A stretch of 64,000 bases of DNA, taken from positions 1 through 64,000 of the forward strand of contig CAXIQD010000389.1 of the NCBI GenBank assembly GCA_964030785.1, in the 5' to 3' direction. Below are positions 14,008 through 24,197 of this stretch, one piece after another (position 1 is the first letter of the stretch; every line of letters starts with the position of its first letter). The notes beneath the pieces are model-generated. The model did not search any database. It was not told the DNA's origin and worked only from the letters and a program-made list of their open reading frames with translations. Source of the stretch: Siderastrea siderea (Eukaryota; Cnidaria; Anthozoa; Scleractinia; Rhizangiidae). A program made the position numbers and the translations under genes.

Positions 14008-15311
14008 GCACGATATGTGCGATCCTTAGGGAAAAAACCCCATTTTTGGCCTTCCCAGAGGCTAAAAAAGGTGTTGTGAACTACGCAAGGTTGCGCAAGG
14101 CTGCGCACTGGCCCAATAATAATGCAAATCCCTCGGGGCTATTGGAATAAAAAGTTTATTGTGTAGAATGGCGCGATATGTGCGATCCTTAGGGAAAAAA
14201 CCCCACTTTTGGCCTTCCCAGAGGCTAAAAAAGGTGTTGTCAACTAAGCAGGGCTGTGCAAGTCTGCACACTGGCCCAATAATAATGCAAATCCCTCGGG
14301 GCTATCGGAAAAAAAAGTTTATTGTGTAGAAAGGCGCGATATGTGCGATCCTTAGGGAAAAAACCCCATTTTTGGCCTTTCCAGAGGCTAAAAAAGGTGT
14401 TGTGAACTACGCAAGGCTTCGTAAGGCTGCGCACTGGCCCAATAATAATGCAAATCCCTCGGGGCTATCCGAAAAAAAAGTTTATTGTGTAGAAAGGCGC
14501 GATATGTGCGATCCTTAGGGAAAAAACCCCATTTTTAGCCTTCCCAGAGGATAAAAAAAGGTGTTGTTAACTACGCAAGGCTGTGCAAGGCTGTGCACTG
14601 GCCCAATAATAATGCAGATCCCTCGGGGCTATTAGAAAAAAAGTTTATTGTGTAGAAAGGTGCGATATGTGCGATCCTTAGGGAAAAAACTTCATTTTTG
14701 GCCTTCCCAGAGGCTAAAAAAGGTGTTGTTAACTACGCAAGGCTGTGCAAGGCTGCACACTGGCCCAATAATAATGCAAATATCTCGGGGCTATAAGAAA
14801 AAAAAGTTTATCGTGTAGAAAGGTGCGATATGTGCGATCCTTAGGGAAAAAAACCCATTTTTGGCCTTCCTAGAGGCTAAAAAAGGTGTTGTTAACTACG
14901 CAAATCTTCGCAAGGCTGTGCACTGGCCCAATAATAATGCAAATCCCTCGGGGCTATCAGAAAAAAAGGTTTATTGTGTGGAAAGGTGCGATATGTGCGA
15001 TCCTTAGGGAAAAAAACCCCATTTTTGGCCTTCCCAGAGCCTAAAAAAGGTGTTGTTAACTACGCAAGGCTGCGCAAGGCTGTGCACTGGCTTAATAATA
15101 ATGCAAATCCCTCGGGTCTATCAGAAAAAAAAGTTTATCGTGTAGAAAGGTGCGATATGTGCGATCCTTAGGGAAGAAACCCAATTTTTGGCCTTCCTAG
15201 AGGCTAGAAAAGGTGTTGTTAACTACGCAAGGCTGCGCAAGGCTGCGCACTGGCCCAATAATAATGCAAATCCCTCGGGGCTATCAGAAAAAAAAGTTTA
15301 TTATGTAGAAA

Positions 15312-15637
15312 GTCTGCGATTTTGTCGATAAGGTGGGAATTTCAGTTTTGAGAGGGGTGGGGTGGGTCCATCAAAAAAGTGCTGGTTTTGGTGCAACGGC
15401 CCCAGCACAAAAGCACCCCAGATTCCGTTGCAGCACCAAAAAACATTCCATTTGGCACTATTTTTATCGAATTTGGCGATACTAAAAAGTGCTGCACTTT
15501 TTCAGGGCTTGAATCAGCCCCCAAAAGCAGAAAAAAGCTAATTGGCGCTCTCGGCTGCATGCACAAAGGTCCCAAATGCATTCAATCCCTCTAGGACCAT
15601 CCGAAAAATATTATTTTTGTGCAAAAGCACAAAGAAG
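15312..15637. repeat. Diverged double-monomer unit 6
   Basis: Lies exactly 1630 bp (10 monomers) after unit 5. Carries GATTCCGTTGCAGC and CTCTAGGACC variants shared with units 11, 12 and 13. Confidence 0.9.
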
Positions 15638-16289
15638 GCGCGATATGTGCGATCCTTAGGGAAAAAACCCCATTTTTGGCCTTCCCAGAGGCTAAAAAAG
15701 GTGTTGTCAACTAAGCAGGGCTGCGCAAGTCTGCGCACTGGCCCAATAATAATGCAAATCCCTCGGGGCTATCCGAAAAAAAAGTTTATTGTGTAGAAAG
15801 GCGCGATATGTGCGATCCTTAGAGAAAAAACCCCATTTTTGGCCTTCCCAGAGGCTGTAAAAGGCGTTGTGAACTACTCAAGGCTGCGCAAGGCAGCGCA
15901 CTGGCCCAATAATAATGCAAATCCCTCGGGGCTATCCGAAAAAAAAGTTTATTGTGTAGAAAGGCGCGATATGTGCGATCCTTAGGGAAAAAACCCCATT
16001 TTTGGCCTTCCCAGAGGCTAAAAAAGGTGTTGTGAACTACGCAAGGCTGCGCAAGACTGCGCACTGGCCCAATAATAATGCAAATCCCTCGGGGCTATCC
16101 GAACAAAAAGGTTATTGTGTAGAAAGGCGCGATATGTGCGATCCTTAGGGAAAAAACCCCATTTTAGGCCTTCCCAGAGGCTAAAAAAGGTGTTGTGAAC
16201 TACGCAAGGCTGTGCAAGGCTGCGCACTGGCCCAATAATAATGCAAATCCCTCGGGGCTATCAGAAAAAAAAGTTTATTATGTAGAAAG

Positions 16290-16614
16290 TCTGCGATTTT
16301 GTCGATAAGGTGGGAATTTCAGTTTTGAGAGGGGTGGGGTGTGTCCCTCAAAAAAGTGCTGGTTTTGGTGCAACGGCCCCAGCACAAAAGCAGCCCAGAT
16401 CCCGTTGCGGCACCAAAAAACATTCCATTTGGCACTATTTTTATCGAATTTGGCGATACTAAAAAGTGCTGCACTTTTTCAGGGCTTGAAATAGCCCCAA
16501 AAAGCAGAAAAAAGCTAATTGGCGCTCTCAGCTGCATGCACAAAGGTCCCAAATGCATTCAATCCCTCTGGGACCATCCGAAAAAAATTCCTTTTGTGCA
16601 AAAGCGCAAAGAAG
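16290..16614. repeat. Diverged double-monomer unit 7
   Basis: Lies 977 bp (6 monomers) after unit 6, the shortest spacing in the window. Closely matches units 3 and 9. Confidence 0.9.
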
Positions 16615-18091
16615 GCGCGATATGTGCGATCCTTAGGGAAAAAACCCAATTTTTGGCCTTCCCAGAGGCTAAAAAAGGTGTTGTCAACTAAGCAGGGCTG
16701 CGCAAGTCTGCGCACTGGCCCAATAATAATGCAAATCCCTCGGGGCTATCAGAAAAAAAAGTTTATTCTGTAGAAAGGTGCGATATGTGCGATCCTTAGG
16801 GAAAAAACCCCATTTTTAGCCTTCCCAGAGGCTAAAAAAGGTGTTGTGAACTACGCAAGGCTGCGCAATGCTGCGCACTAGCCCAATAATAATGCAAATC
16901 CCTCGGGGCTATCAGAAAAAAAAGTTTATTATGTAGAAAGGTGCGATATGTGCGATCCTTAGGGAAAAAACCCCATTTTTGGCCTTCCCAGAGGCTAAAA
17001 AAGGTGATGTCAACTAAGCAGGGCTGCGCAAGTCTGCGCAAGTCTGCGCACTAACCCAATAATAATGCAAATCCCTCGGGGCTATCAGAAAAAAAAGTTT
17101 ATTCTGTAGAAAGGTGCGATATGTGCGATCCTTAGGGAAAAAACCCCATTTTTAGCCTTCCCAGAGGCTAAAAAAGGTGTTGTTAACTACGCAAGGCTGC
17201 GCAATGCTGCGCACTAGCCCAATAATAATGCAAATCCCTCGGGGCTATCAGAAAAAAAAGTTTATTATGTAGAAAGGTGCGATATGTGCGATCCTTAGGG
17301 AAAAAACCCCATTTTCGGCATTCCCAGAGCCTAAAAAAGGTGTTGTTAACTACGCATGGCTGCGTAAGGCTGCGCACTGGCCCAATAATAATGCAAATCC
17401 CTTTGGGGCTATTAGAAAAAAAAGTTTATTGTGTAGAAAGGTGCGATATGTGCGATCCTGAGGGAAAAAACCCCATTTTTGGCCTTCCCAGAGCCTAAAA
17501 AAGGTGTTGTTAACTACGCAAGGCTGCGCAAGGCTGCGCACTGGCCCAATAATAATGCAAATTCCTCGGGGCTATCAGAAAAAAACGTTTATCGTGTACA
17601 AAGGTGCGATATGTGCGATCCTTAGGGAAAAAACCCCATTTTCGGCCTTCCTTAGAGGCTAAAAAAGGTGTTGTTAACTACGCAAATCTTCGCAAGGCTG
17701 TGCACTGGCCCAATAATAATGCAAATCCCTCGGGACTATAAAAAAAAAGGTTTATTGTGTGGAAAGGTGCGATATGTGCGATCCTTAGGGAAAAAACCCC
17801 ATTTTTGGCCTTCCCAAAGCCTAAAAAAGGTGTTGTTAACTACGCAAGGCTGCGCAAGGCTGCGCACTGGCCCAATAATAATGCAAATCCCTCGGGGCTA
17901 TCAGAAAAAAAAGTTTATCGTGTAGAAAGGTGCGATATGTGCGATCCTTAGGGAAAAAACCCAATTTTTGGCCTTCCTAGAGGCTAAAAAAGGTGTTGTT
18001 AACTACGCAAGGCTGCGCAAGGCTGCGCACTGGCCCAATAATAATGCAAATCCCTCGGGGCTATCAGAAAAAAAAGTTTATTATGTAGAAA

Positions 18092-18417
18092 GTCTGCGAT
18101 TTTGTCGATAAGGTGGGAATTTCAGTTTTGAGAGGGGTGGGGTGTGTCCCTCAAAAAAGTGCTGGTTTTGGTGCAACGGCCCCAGCACAAAAGCACCCCA
18201 GATCCCGTTGCGGCACCAAAAAACATTCCATTTGGCACTATTTTTATCGAATTTGGCGATACTAAAGAGTGCTGCACTTTTTCAGGGCTTGAATTAGCCC
18301 CTAAAAGCAGAAAAAAGCTAATTGGCGCTCTCAGCTGCATGCACAAAGGTCCCAAATGCATTCAATCCCTCTGGGACCATCCGAAAAAAATTCCTTTTGT
18401 GCAAAAGCACAAAGAAG
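18092..18417. repeat. Diverged double-monomer unit 8
   Basis: Lies 1803 bp after unit 7, again 10 bp over a whole number of monomers (11), because of the internal 10-bp duplication near 17040. Near-identical to unit 4 at an offset of 6691 bp. Confidence 0.9.
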
Positions 18418-19559
18418 GCACGATATGTGCGATCCTTAGGGAAAAAACCCCATTTTTGGCCTTCCCAGAGGCTAAAAAAGGTGTTGTGAACTACGCAAGG
18501 CTGCGCAAGGCTGCGCACTAGCCCAATAATAATGCAGATCCCTCGGGGCTATTAGAAAAAAAATTTTATAGTGTAGAAAGGTGCGATATGTGCGATCCTT
18601 AGGGAAAAAACCCCATTTTTGGCCTTCCCAGAGGCTAAAAAAGGTGTTGTTAACTACGCAAGGCTGTGCAAGGCTGCGCACTGGCCCAATAATAATGCAA
18701 ATCCCTCGGGGCTATCAGAAAAAAAAGTTTATTATGTAGAAAGGTGCGATATGTGCGATCCTTAGGGAAAAAACCCCATTTTTGGCCTTCCCAGAGCCTA
18801 AAAAAGGTGTTGTTAACTACGCAAGGCTGCGTAAGGCTGCGCACTGGCTCAATAATAATGCAAATCCCTTTGGGGCTATTAGAAAAAAAAGTTTATTGTG
18901 TAGAAAGGTGCGATATGTGCGATCCTTAGGGAAAAAACCCCATTTTTGGCCTTCCCAGAGCCTAAAAAAGGTGTTGTTAACTACGCAAGGCTGCGCAATG
19001 CTGCGCACTGGCCCAATAATAATGCAAATTCCTCGGGGCTATCAGAAAAAAAAGTTTATCGTGTACAAAGGTGCGATATGTGCGATCCTTAGGGAAAAAA
19101 CCCCATTTTTGGCCTTCCTAGAGGCTAAAAAAGGTGTTGTTAACTACGCAAATCTTCGCAAGGCTGTGCACTGGCCCAATAATAATGCAAATCCCTCGGG
19201 GCTATCAAAAAAAAGGTTTATTGTGTGGAAAGGTGCGATATGTGCGATCCTTAGGGAAAAAACCCCATTTTTGGCCTTCCCAAAGCCTAAAAAAGGTGTT
19301 GTTAACTACGCAAGGCTGCGCAGGGCTGCGCACTGGCCCAATAATAATGCAAATCCCTCGGGGCTATCAGAAAAAAAAAGTTTATCGTGTAGAAAGGTGC
19401 GATATGTGCGATCCTTAGGGAAAAAAAACAATTTTTGGCCTTCCTAGAGGCTAAAAAAGGTGTTGTTAACTATGCAAGGCTGTGCAAGGCTGCGCACTGG
19501 CCCAATAATAATGCAAATCCCTCGGGGCTATCAGAAAAAAAAGTTTATTATGTAGAAAG

Positions 19560-19884
19560 TCTGCGATTTTGTCGATAAGGTGGGAATTTCAGTTTTGAGA
19601 GGGGTGGGGTGTGTCCCTCAAAAAAGTGCTGGTTTTGGTGCAACGGCCCCAGCACAAAAGCAGCCCAGATCCCGTTGCGGCACCAAAAAACATTCCATTT
19701 GGCACTATTTTTATCGAATTTGGCGATACTAAAAAGTGCTGCACTTTTTCAGGGCTTGAAATAGCCCCAAAAAGCAGAAAAAAGCTAATTGGCGCTCTCA
19801 GCTGCATGCACAAAGGTCCCAAATGCATTCAATCCCTCTGGGACCATCCGAAAAAAATTCCTTTTGTGCAAAAGCGCAAAGAAG
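19560..19884. repeat. Diverged double-monomer unit 9
   Basis: Lies 1467 bp (9 monomers) after unit 8. Corresponds to unit 3 at an offset of 10450 bp. Confidence 0.9.
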
Positions 19885-21367
19885 GCGCGATATGTGCGAT
19901 CCTTAGGGAAAAAACCCAATTTTTGGCCTTCCCAGAGGCTAAAAAAGGTGTTGTCAACTAAGCAGGGCTGCGCAAGTCTGCGCACTGGCCCAATAATAAT
20001 GCAAATCCCTCGGGGCTATCAGAAAAAAAAGTTTATTCTGTAGAAAGGTGCGATATGTGCGATCCTTAGGGAAAAAACCCCATTTTTAGCCTTCCCAGAG
20101 GCTAAAAAAGGTGTTGTTAACTTTGCAAGGCTGCGCAAGGCTGCGCAGTGGCCCAATAATAATGGAGATCCCTCGGGGCTATTAGAAAAAAAGTTTATTG
20201 TGTAGAAAGGTGCGATATGTGCGATCCTTAGGGAAAAAGCCCCATTTTTGGCCTTCCCAGAGGCTAAAAAAGGTGTTGTTAACTACGGAAGACTGTGCAA
20301 GGCTGCGCACTGGCCCAATAATAATGCAAATCCCTAGGGGCTATCAGAAAAAAAAGTTTATTATGTAGAAAGGTGCGATATGTGCGATCCTTAGGGAAAA
20401 AACCCCATTTTTGGCCTTCCCAGAGACTAAAAAAGGTGTTGTTAACTACGCAAGGCTGCGTAAGGCTGCGCACTGGCCCAATAATAATGCAAATCCCTCG
20501 GGGCTATTAGAAAAAAAAGTTTATTGTGTAGAAAGGTGCGATATGTGCGATCCTTAGGGAAAAAACCCCATTTTTGGCCTTCCCAGAGCCTAAAAAAGTT
20601 GTTGTTAACTACGCAAGGCTTCGCAAGGCTGCGCACTGGCCCAATAATAATGCAAATCCCTCGGGGCTATCCGAAAAAAAAGTTTATTGTCTAAAAAGGC
20701 GCGATATGTGCGATCCTTAGGGAAAAAACCCCATTTTTGGCCTTCCCAGAGGCTAATAAAGGTGTCGTCAACTAAGCAGGGCTGCGCAAGTCTGCGCACT
20801 AACCCAATAATAATGCAAATCCCTCGGGGCTATCAGAAAAAAAAGTTTATTCTGTAGAAAGGTGCGATATGTGCGATCCTTAGGGAAAAAACCCGATTTT
20901 TAGCCTTCCCAGAGGCTAAAAAAGGTGTTGTTAACTACGCAAGGCTGCGCAATGCTGCGCACTAGCCCAATAATAATGCAGATCCCTCGGGGCTATTAGA
21001 AAAAAAATTTTATTGTGTAGAAAGGTGCGATATGTGCGATCCTTAGGGAAAAAACCCCATTTTTGGCCTTCCCAGAGGCTAAAAAAGGTGTTGTTAACTA
21101 CGCAAGGCTGTGCAAGGCTGCGCACTGGCCCAATAATAATGCAAATCCCTCGGGGCTATCAGAAAAAAAAGTTTATTATGTAGAAAGGTGCGATATGTGC
21201 GATCCTTAGGGAAAAAACCCCATTTTCGGCATTCCCAGAGCCTAGAAAAGGTGTTGTTAACTACGCATGGCTGCGTAAGGCTGCGCACTGGCCCAATAAT
21301 AATGCAAATCCCTTTGGGGCTATTAGAAAAAAAAGTTTATTGTGTAGAAAGGTGCGATATGTGAGAT

Positions 21368-21403
21368 CATGACGAGACGCAAGTGGGTCTGAACTGGAAG
21401 TAC
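21368..21403 (+). repeat. Left terminal inverted repeat, 36 bp
   Basis: Starts CATGACGAGACGCAAG and is identical over 36 bases to the reverse complement of 40998-41033. Similarity stops at once inside it, so the repeat is short for so large an element. Confidence 0.9.
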
Positions 21404-21406
21404 ATT

Positions 21407-21439
21407 AAGGAATGCGGGGTTGTGGACCCCGCATTCCTT
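21407..21439. other. Perfect subterminal hairpin, 13-bp stem
   Basis: AAGGAATGCGGGG (21407-21419) pairs perfectly with CCCCGCATTCCTT (21427-21439) around a 7-base loop. It starts 3 bases inside the left inverted repeat and has no counterpart at the right end. It could mark the left end for protein binding or simply be a small palindrome; function unknown. Confidence 0.75.
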
Positions 21440-21831
21440 TCATATTTGAATGTTGATCAAGACGCCGCGAAAGCAATAGGTGTTAAAATCCGCGCTTTGG
21501 CTGTCAACAAAGCTTTTCTGTTACCGGAAACACACTGTTGTTGAATAAATATCACAGACCTTTTTGCAAGTTGATCGCAACAGCAAATTTATGTTTTTGT
21601 GGCGTTAACAAACAATAGAATAGCCTCTTATTTCTCTACAGGATCGAAGCGCTCGCGAGCGGTTTTACCACCTCTCCTTTCTCCGGAAAGATCATTTGCC
21701 GGTATGTGACGTTCCTTGAGAGATACTTGTAGGGACTCTAAAAATACAACATGGTCTTTCTCCCGTTTTTAACAATATATCGAGAACTATTTACAGACAC
21801 TCGATACGCTTTCTTTACGAAGGAACGAAAC

Positions 21832-21968
21832 TAGACTGCGAGTAGTCTCTAATTTTGGCGATTGTGATTGTGGGGCGGGCAAAATACACACGCGCGCGCG
21901 CGAAAGTTCGAGGAGACGCGACGCCCCCACAATCGCCATCGCCAAAATTAGAGACTACTCGCAGTCTA
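21832..21968. mobile_element. MITE A, 137 bp, 9-bp target duplication
   Basis: Long imperfect hairpin: TAGACTGCGAGTAGTCTC at the left pairs with GAGACTACTCGCAGTCTA at the right, and homology extends about 45 bases into each arm around a CG-rich (CGCGCGCG) centre. Exact 9-bp direct repeats GAACGAAAC flank it (21823-21831 and 21969-21977). A 9-bp duplication is typical of Mutator-like elements. Confidence 0.85.
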
Positions 21969-22022
21969 GAACGAAACAGTAACATTAACAAAAAAGATAA
22001 AACTTTCGTTCACATAATCTGC

Positions 22023-22110
22023 AAGACTGCGAGCAGTCTCAAATCGCGCTCGCTATTTTGGCTTCGTTCAGTACCGATTTTAGAGCAAAAGAGAGACTGC
22101 TCGCAGTCTA
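22023..22110. mobile_element. MITE B, 88 bp, related ends
   Basis: Ends AGACTGCGAGCAGTCTC and GAGACTGCTCGCAGTCT are inverted repeats of the same type as MITE A. Flanks ATAATCTGC (22014-22022) and ATAATCTGT (22111-22119) match at 8 of 9 bases, consistent with an old 9-bp target duplication. Confidence 0.75.
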
Positions 22111-22119
22111 ATAATCTGT

Positions 22120-22461
22120 CCCCTGAACAGGGCATCCGCTTTGCCGTCTGAATTTGCACTAAGACTGAGCAAACTATTGCTTCCTACGCTTGCGGTCGTT
22201 TCAGCCTCCGAGACGTCTGCGCGCAGGCTAGCGGTCGTTTCGCCTACGAGTCTTTTCGCCCGAGGTCCGTTGGTTAACCTTTGACGCGCTTAGAGAACGA
22301 GAAATTAAATATATTGCTTTTTCTTTTCCTAGGATAACACGCTTTAAGAACGAAAAATAGTATATAATTCATTTACTTTCGACATTTAAGACGTTAGCAG
22401 ACAAAAACAAAATATATCGTAGGCGAAACGACTGGTTTCCGCTCGCTGACATCGTGTTTTC
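22120..22461. other. Non-coding stretch with repeated GGTCGTTTCGCC-like motif
   Basis: No gene is seen. The motif occurs at 22193-22206 (as GGTCGTTTCAGCC) and 22233-22244, and inverted at 22421-22433. Related copies lie on the other side of the kinase and zinc-finger genes near 25252, 25271 and, inverted, 25458. Confidence 0.5.
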
Positions 22462-22680
22462 ATTCTCAGCGGTCTAATTGATGGCCTTCTATTTGTTGCC
22501 TCAAAATGCGTTCTAATTGTTGCCTAAATATAAAAGCTACTGTGGCAAAACCTCAGACCACTTATTTAAATTCTCAGCGTTCTAATTGACGGCTTTCTAG
22601 TTGTTGCCTCAAAAAATCGTTCCAATTGTTGCAAGAAAAAGGCTAACGTTGCAAGTTTAAGCTCACAGCACTATTTAAAT
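22462..22680. repeat. 108-bp direct duplication downstream of the kinase
   Basis: ATTCTCAGCG(G/T)TCTAATTGA starts at 22462 and again at 22570, followed in both by a TTGTTGCCTCAAAA block and a TATTTAAATT end. The second copy overlaps the last codons and stop of the kinase gene on the minus strand. Confidence 0.65.
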
Positions 22681-23756
22681 TGTCCAAGAATAGTAGTTAT
22701 TCCCGGGCGCTCCAGCGGATCAGCTGAAAGGCAGCTTCTGTAAATAAGTTTCAGAGAGGAATCATTTATGGCGTGGGATACTCGCCTGAGCGTATATCCC
22801 AAGGAAAAAATGTCACTACTGGCGCTTTGCCTTTGGCCTTGGTTTAGTTCGGGAGCCAGAAAAGGGAACTTTGCTGGATCCCTCTCCTCCGCGATCACTC
22901 TGGCCTCGTGCATAAAACAAGCTTTGCCGAAGTCGATCAACACAGGTATTAATTCCGCAGCACTTCGACCTTGTTCCACCACAATGTTATTGGGTTTTAT
23001 GTCATTGTGAATAATCTCAGCGTCAACGTGCAAATATTTCACGGCACTACAAACTTGAGTTGCAGTTAACCGCCAGTTTTCCTCATTTAACATATCCAGT
23101 TCTGCCGCCTTTGAGAGGGTAAATGATCGCCCCTGAATTCCATGAAATCTGGAGACGACGTGAGCGTCATCCCCTTGCCATGCTAGGCCAATGAACATTT
23201 GGATGTTTGGGTGGCGCAATTTTCGAAGAATCATAGCTTCTTCCATCTTGAATTCGCTCCAGCGTTCAATCTTCTTAACAGCTACACAGGTAGCACCGTA
23301 GAAGCCAACATGGCACACTCCATAACTTCCTTTTCCAATATTCCTTTGCGTTATTTTTATGTCTTTCATGTGTATCAGCTGAATATTCGCCTTTTCACTT
23401 TTCATCCAGTTGTTGTAAAACACCACGGCGTGGCGATGTTTTGCATCACGGCTCTTCTTTAATTCTTCGACGCGGTCTGGCGTTTTCTCAGAGTCCCCTG
23501 CATCACTTTTCTGTCTTGCACAGAGAGCGGCGGTTGACGCTTGCCGAACACTTCCCTCCACTACGTCTTCCCGGCTAGCGCTCGGTGCAGCATTGCTACT
23601 TTCTGGTTGTTGAGCACGGTCAGGCTCCTGTTCTTCTCCGGATAACCGCTGCATGTTTTCCTCTACAGCTTTCCTTGCCCTCTCCCTCTTTCGCTTTTTC
23701 CTTAGTTTCGAACGCTTTCTTTTCTCTTCAATAGAATGTTGTCTAAATTTACCCAT
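22671..23756 (-). CDS. Protein kinase-like protein, intronless, 361 aa
   Basis: A complete eukaryotic protein kinase fold is readable. The glycine loop GKGSYG is at 141-146, the ATP-anchoring Lys at 161 in VAVKK, an alpha-C Glu at 172/173, and the catalytic loop HNDIKPNN at 250-257 with catalytic Asp252 and Asn257. DFG is at 275-277, and APE at 301-303 is followed by SSDIFSLG. The usual HRD Arg is Asn, so activation-loop control may differ, but all catalytic residues are present and activity is likely. Residues 1-30 are very basic (KRKRSKLRKKRKRERARK), a probable nuclear signal; 35-105 look disordered. The ATG at 23756 precedes the basic region. The gene lies inside the transposon, divergent from the zinc-finger gene. 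Substrate and group are not recognisable; it could be captured host cargo. Confidence 0.85.
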   Translation of the reverse strand: MGKFRQHSIEEKRKRSKLRKKRKRERARKAVEENMQRLSGEEQEPDRAQQPESSNAAPSASREDVVEGSVRQASTAALCARQKSDAGDSEKTPDRVEELKKSRDAKHRHAVVFYNNWMKSEKANIQLIHMKDIKITQRNIGKGSYGVCHVGFYGATCVAVKKIERWSEFKMEEAMILRKLRHPNIQMFIGLAWQGDDAHVVSRFHGIQGRSFTLSKAAELDMLNEENWRLTATQVCSAVKYLHVDAEIIHNDIKPNNIVVEQGRSAAELIPVLIDFGKACFMHEARVIAEERDPAKFPFLAPELNQGQRQSASSDIFSLGYTLRRVSHAINDSSLKLIYRSCLSADPLERPGITTILGQFK

Positions 23757-24197
23757 CTCGGATAATTCTAGCTACTTAAGTAAAAACGATGGTAGTTTTC
23801 CTTACACAGTCAGCTCAGGATTGATGTCCCAAAAACGGATGCTTTAAGTTATTCCGCGAAAAATCAGACTTTCGCACCTCTATTATTGAGCTGCATTTAT
23901 TAAGTTGAAAAGCCCTTTGAAAACCGGCGTGAATTGCCAATCAGAACTATTACAGATTGATCCTCTAGCAGCGGTACTGATCATCGTTTTTCGCATAGTT
24001 TCTTTGTTTGGTAAGTTGTCATTATTAGCGCGGCATGCCTCTAATCAACTGTTTTAGAAAAGTCTATTGTTTTCTTGAATCACCGGTGAGTGACTAATAA
24101 TATCACACCACTGACGATAAATTTGAACAGGCAGCCAGCCCTCCACGTGTAATTGTTAGCGTTCCCGCAGGTTTCCTTTAAGCATTCGACTTCGACC
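23757..24197. promoter_or_regulatory. Shared upstream region of two divergent genes
   Basis: This 441-bp gap separates the starts of the kinase (minus) and zinc-finger (plus) genes, so it must hold both 5' regions if each is transcribed alone. No clear TATA box or repeat was identified; the call rests on gene orientation only. Confidence 0.4.

Larger units (their letters stand above)
13048..15815. repeat. Array block paralogous to 41034-43800; unoccupied insertion site
   Basis: This 2.8-kb block matches the sequence right of the transposon at a constant offset of 27986 bp. Upstream, 12770-13047 matches the sequence left of the transposon (21091-21367) at an offset of about 8320, including the rare GCCTAGAAAAGG variant. 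The stretch at 13041-13055 thus shows the site without the element. Confidence 0.85.
1..21367. repeat. 163-bp tandem satellite array, left block
   Basis: About 131 head-to-tail copies of a 163-bp monomer. The period is seen directly: equivalent points recur at 5101, 5264, 5427 and at 9667, 9830, 9993. Landmarks in each monomer are a CCAAT-like stretch followed by ATGCAAAT, a CCCTCGGGG core, an A-run, then GCGATATGTGCGATCC and TTAGGGAAAAAACCCC. Monomers vary mainly in the GCAAGGCTGCG-type 10-bp internal repeat and in the strand-specific variant GTCAACTAAGCAGGG. Because 163 is not a multiple of 3, the reading frame changes every monomer and no long protein is encoded. Centromeric or pericentromeric origin is plausible but not shown. 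Confidence 0.97.
21368..21544 (+). other. Open frame running inward from the left end
   Basis: Frame 1 from the first TIR base is open for 58 codons to TGA at 21542. There is no ATG at its start and no recognised domain. The same TIR frame is also open at the right end on the minus strand (41033-40884), so both ends begin with the same 12-residue reading. This could be chance or the remnant of a terminal exon. Confidence 0.25.

Noticed and set aside
1..21367. Dozens of 60-220-residue open frames in the satellite, many starting MRSLAQPC or ending in HYYWASAQPC
   Set aside because: They recur every 163 bp on both strands with shifting frames and mostly lack a true ATG-led gene context. They are translations of the monomer, not proteins.
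22768..23847. Plus-strand open frames opposite the kinase
   Set aside because: They are antisense shadows; the minus-strand kinase has all family motifs.
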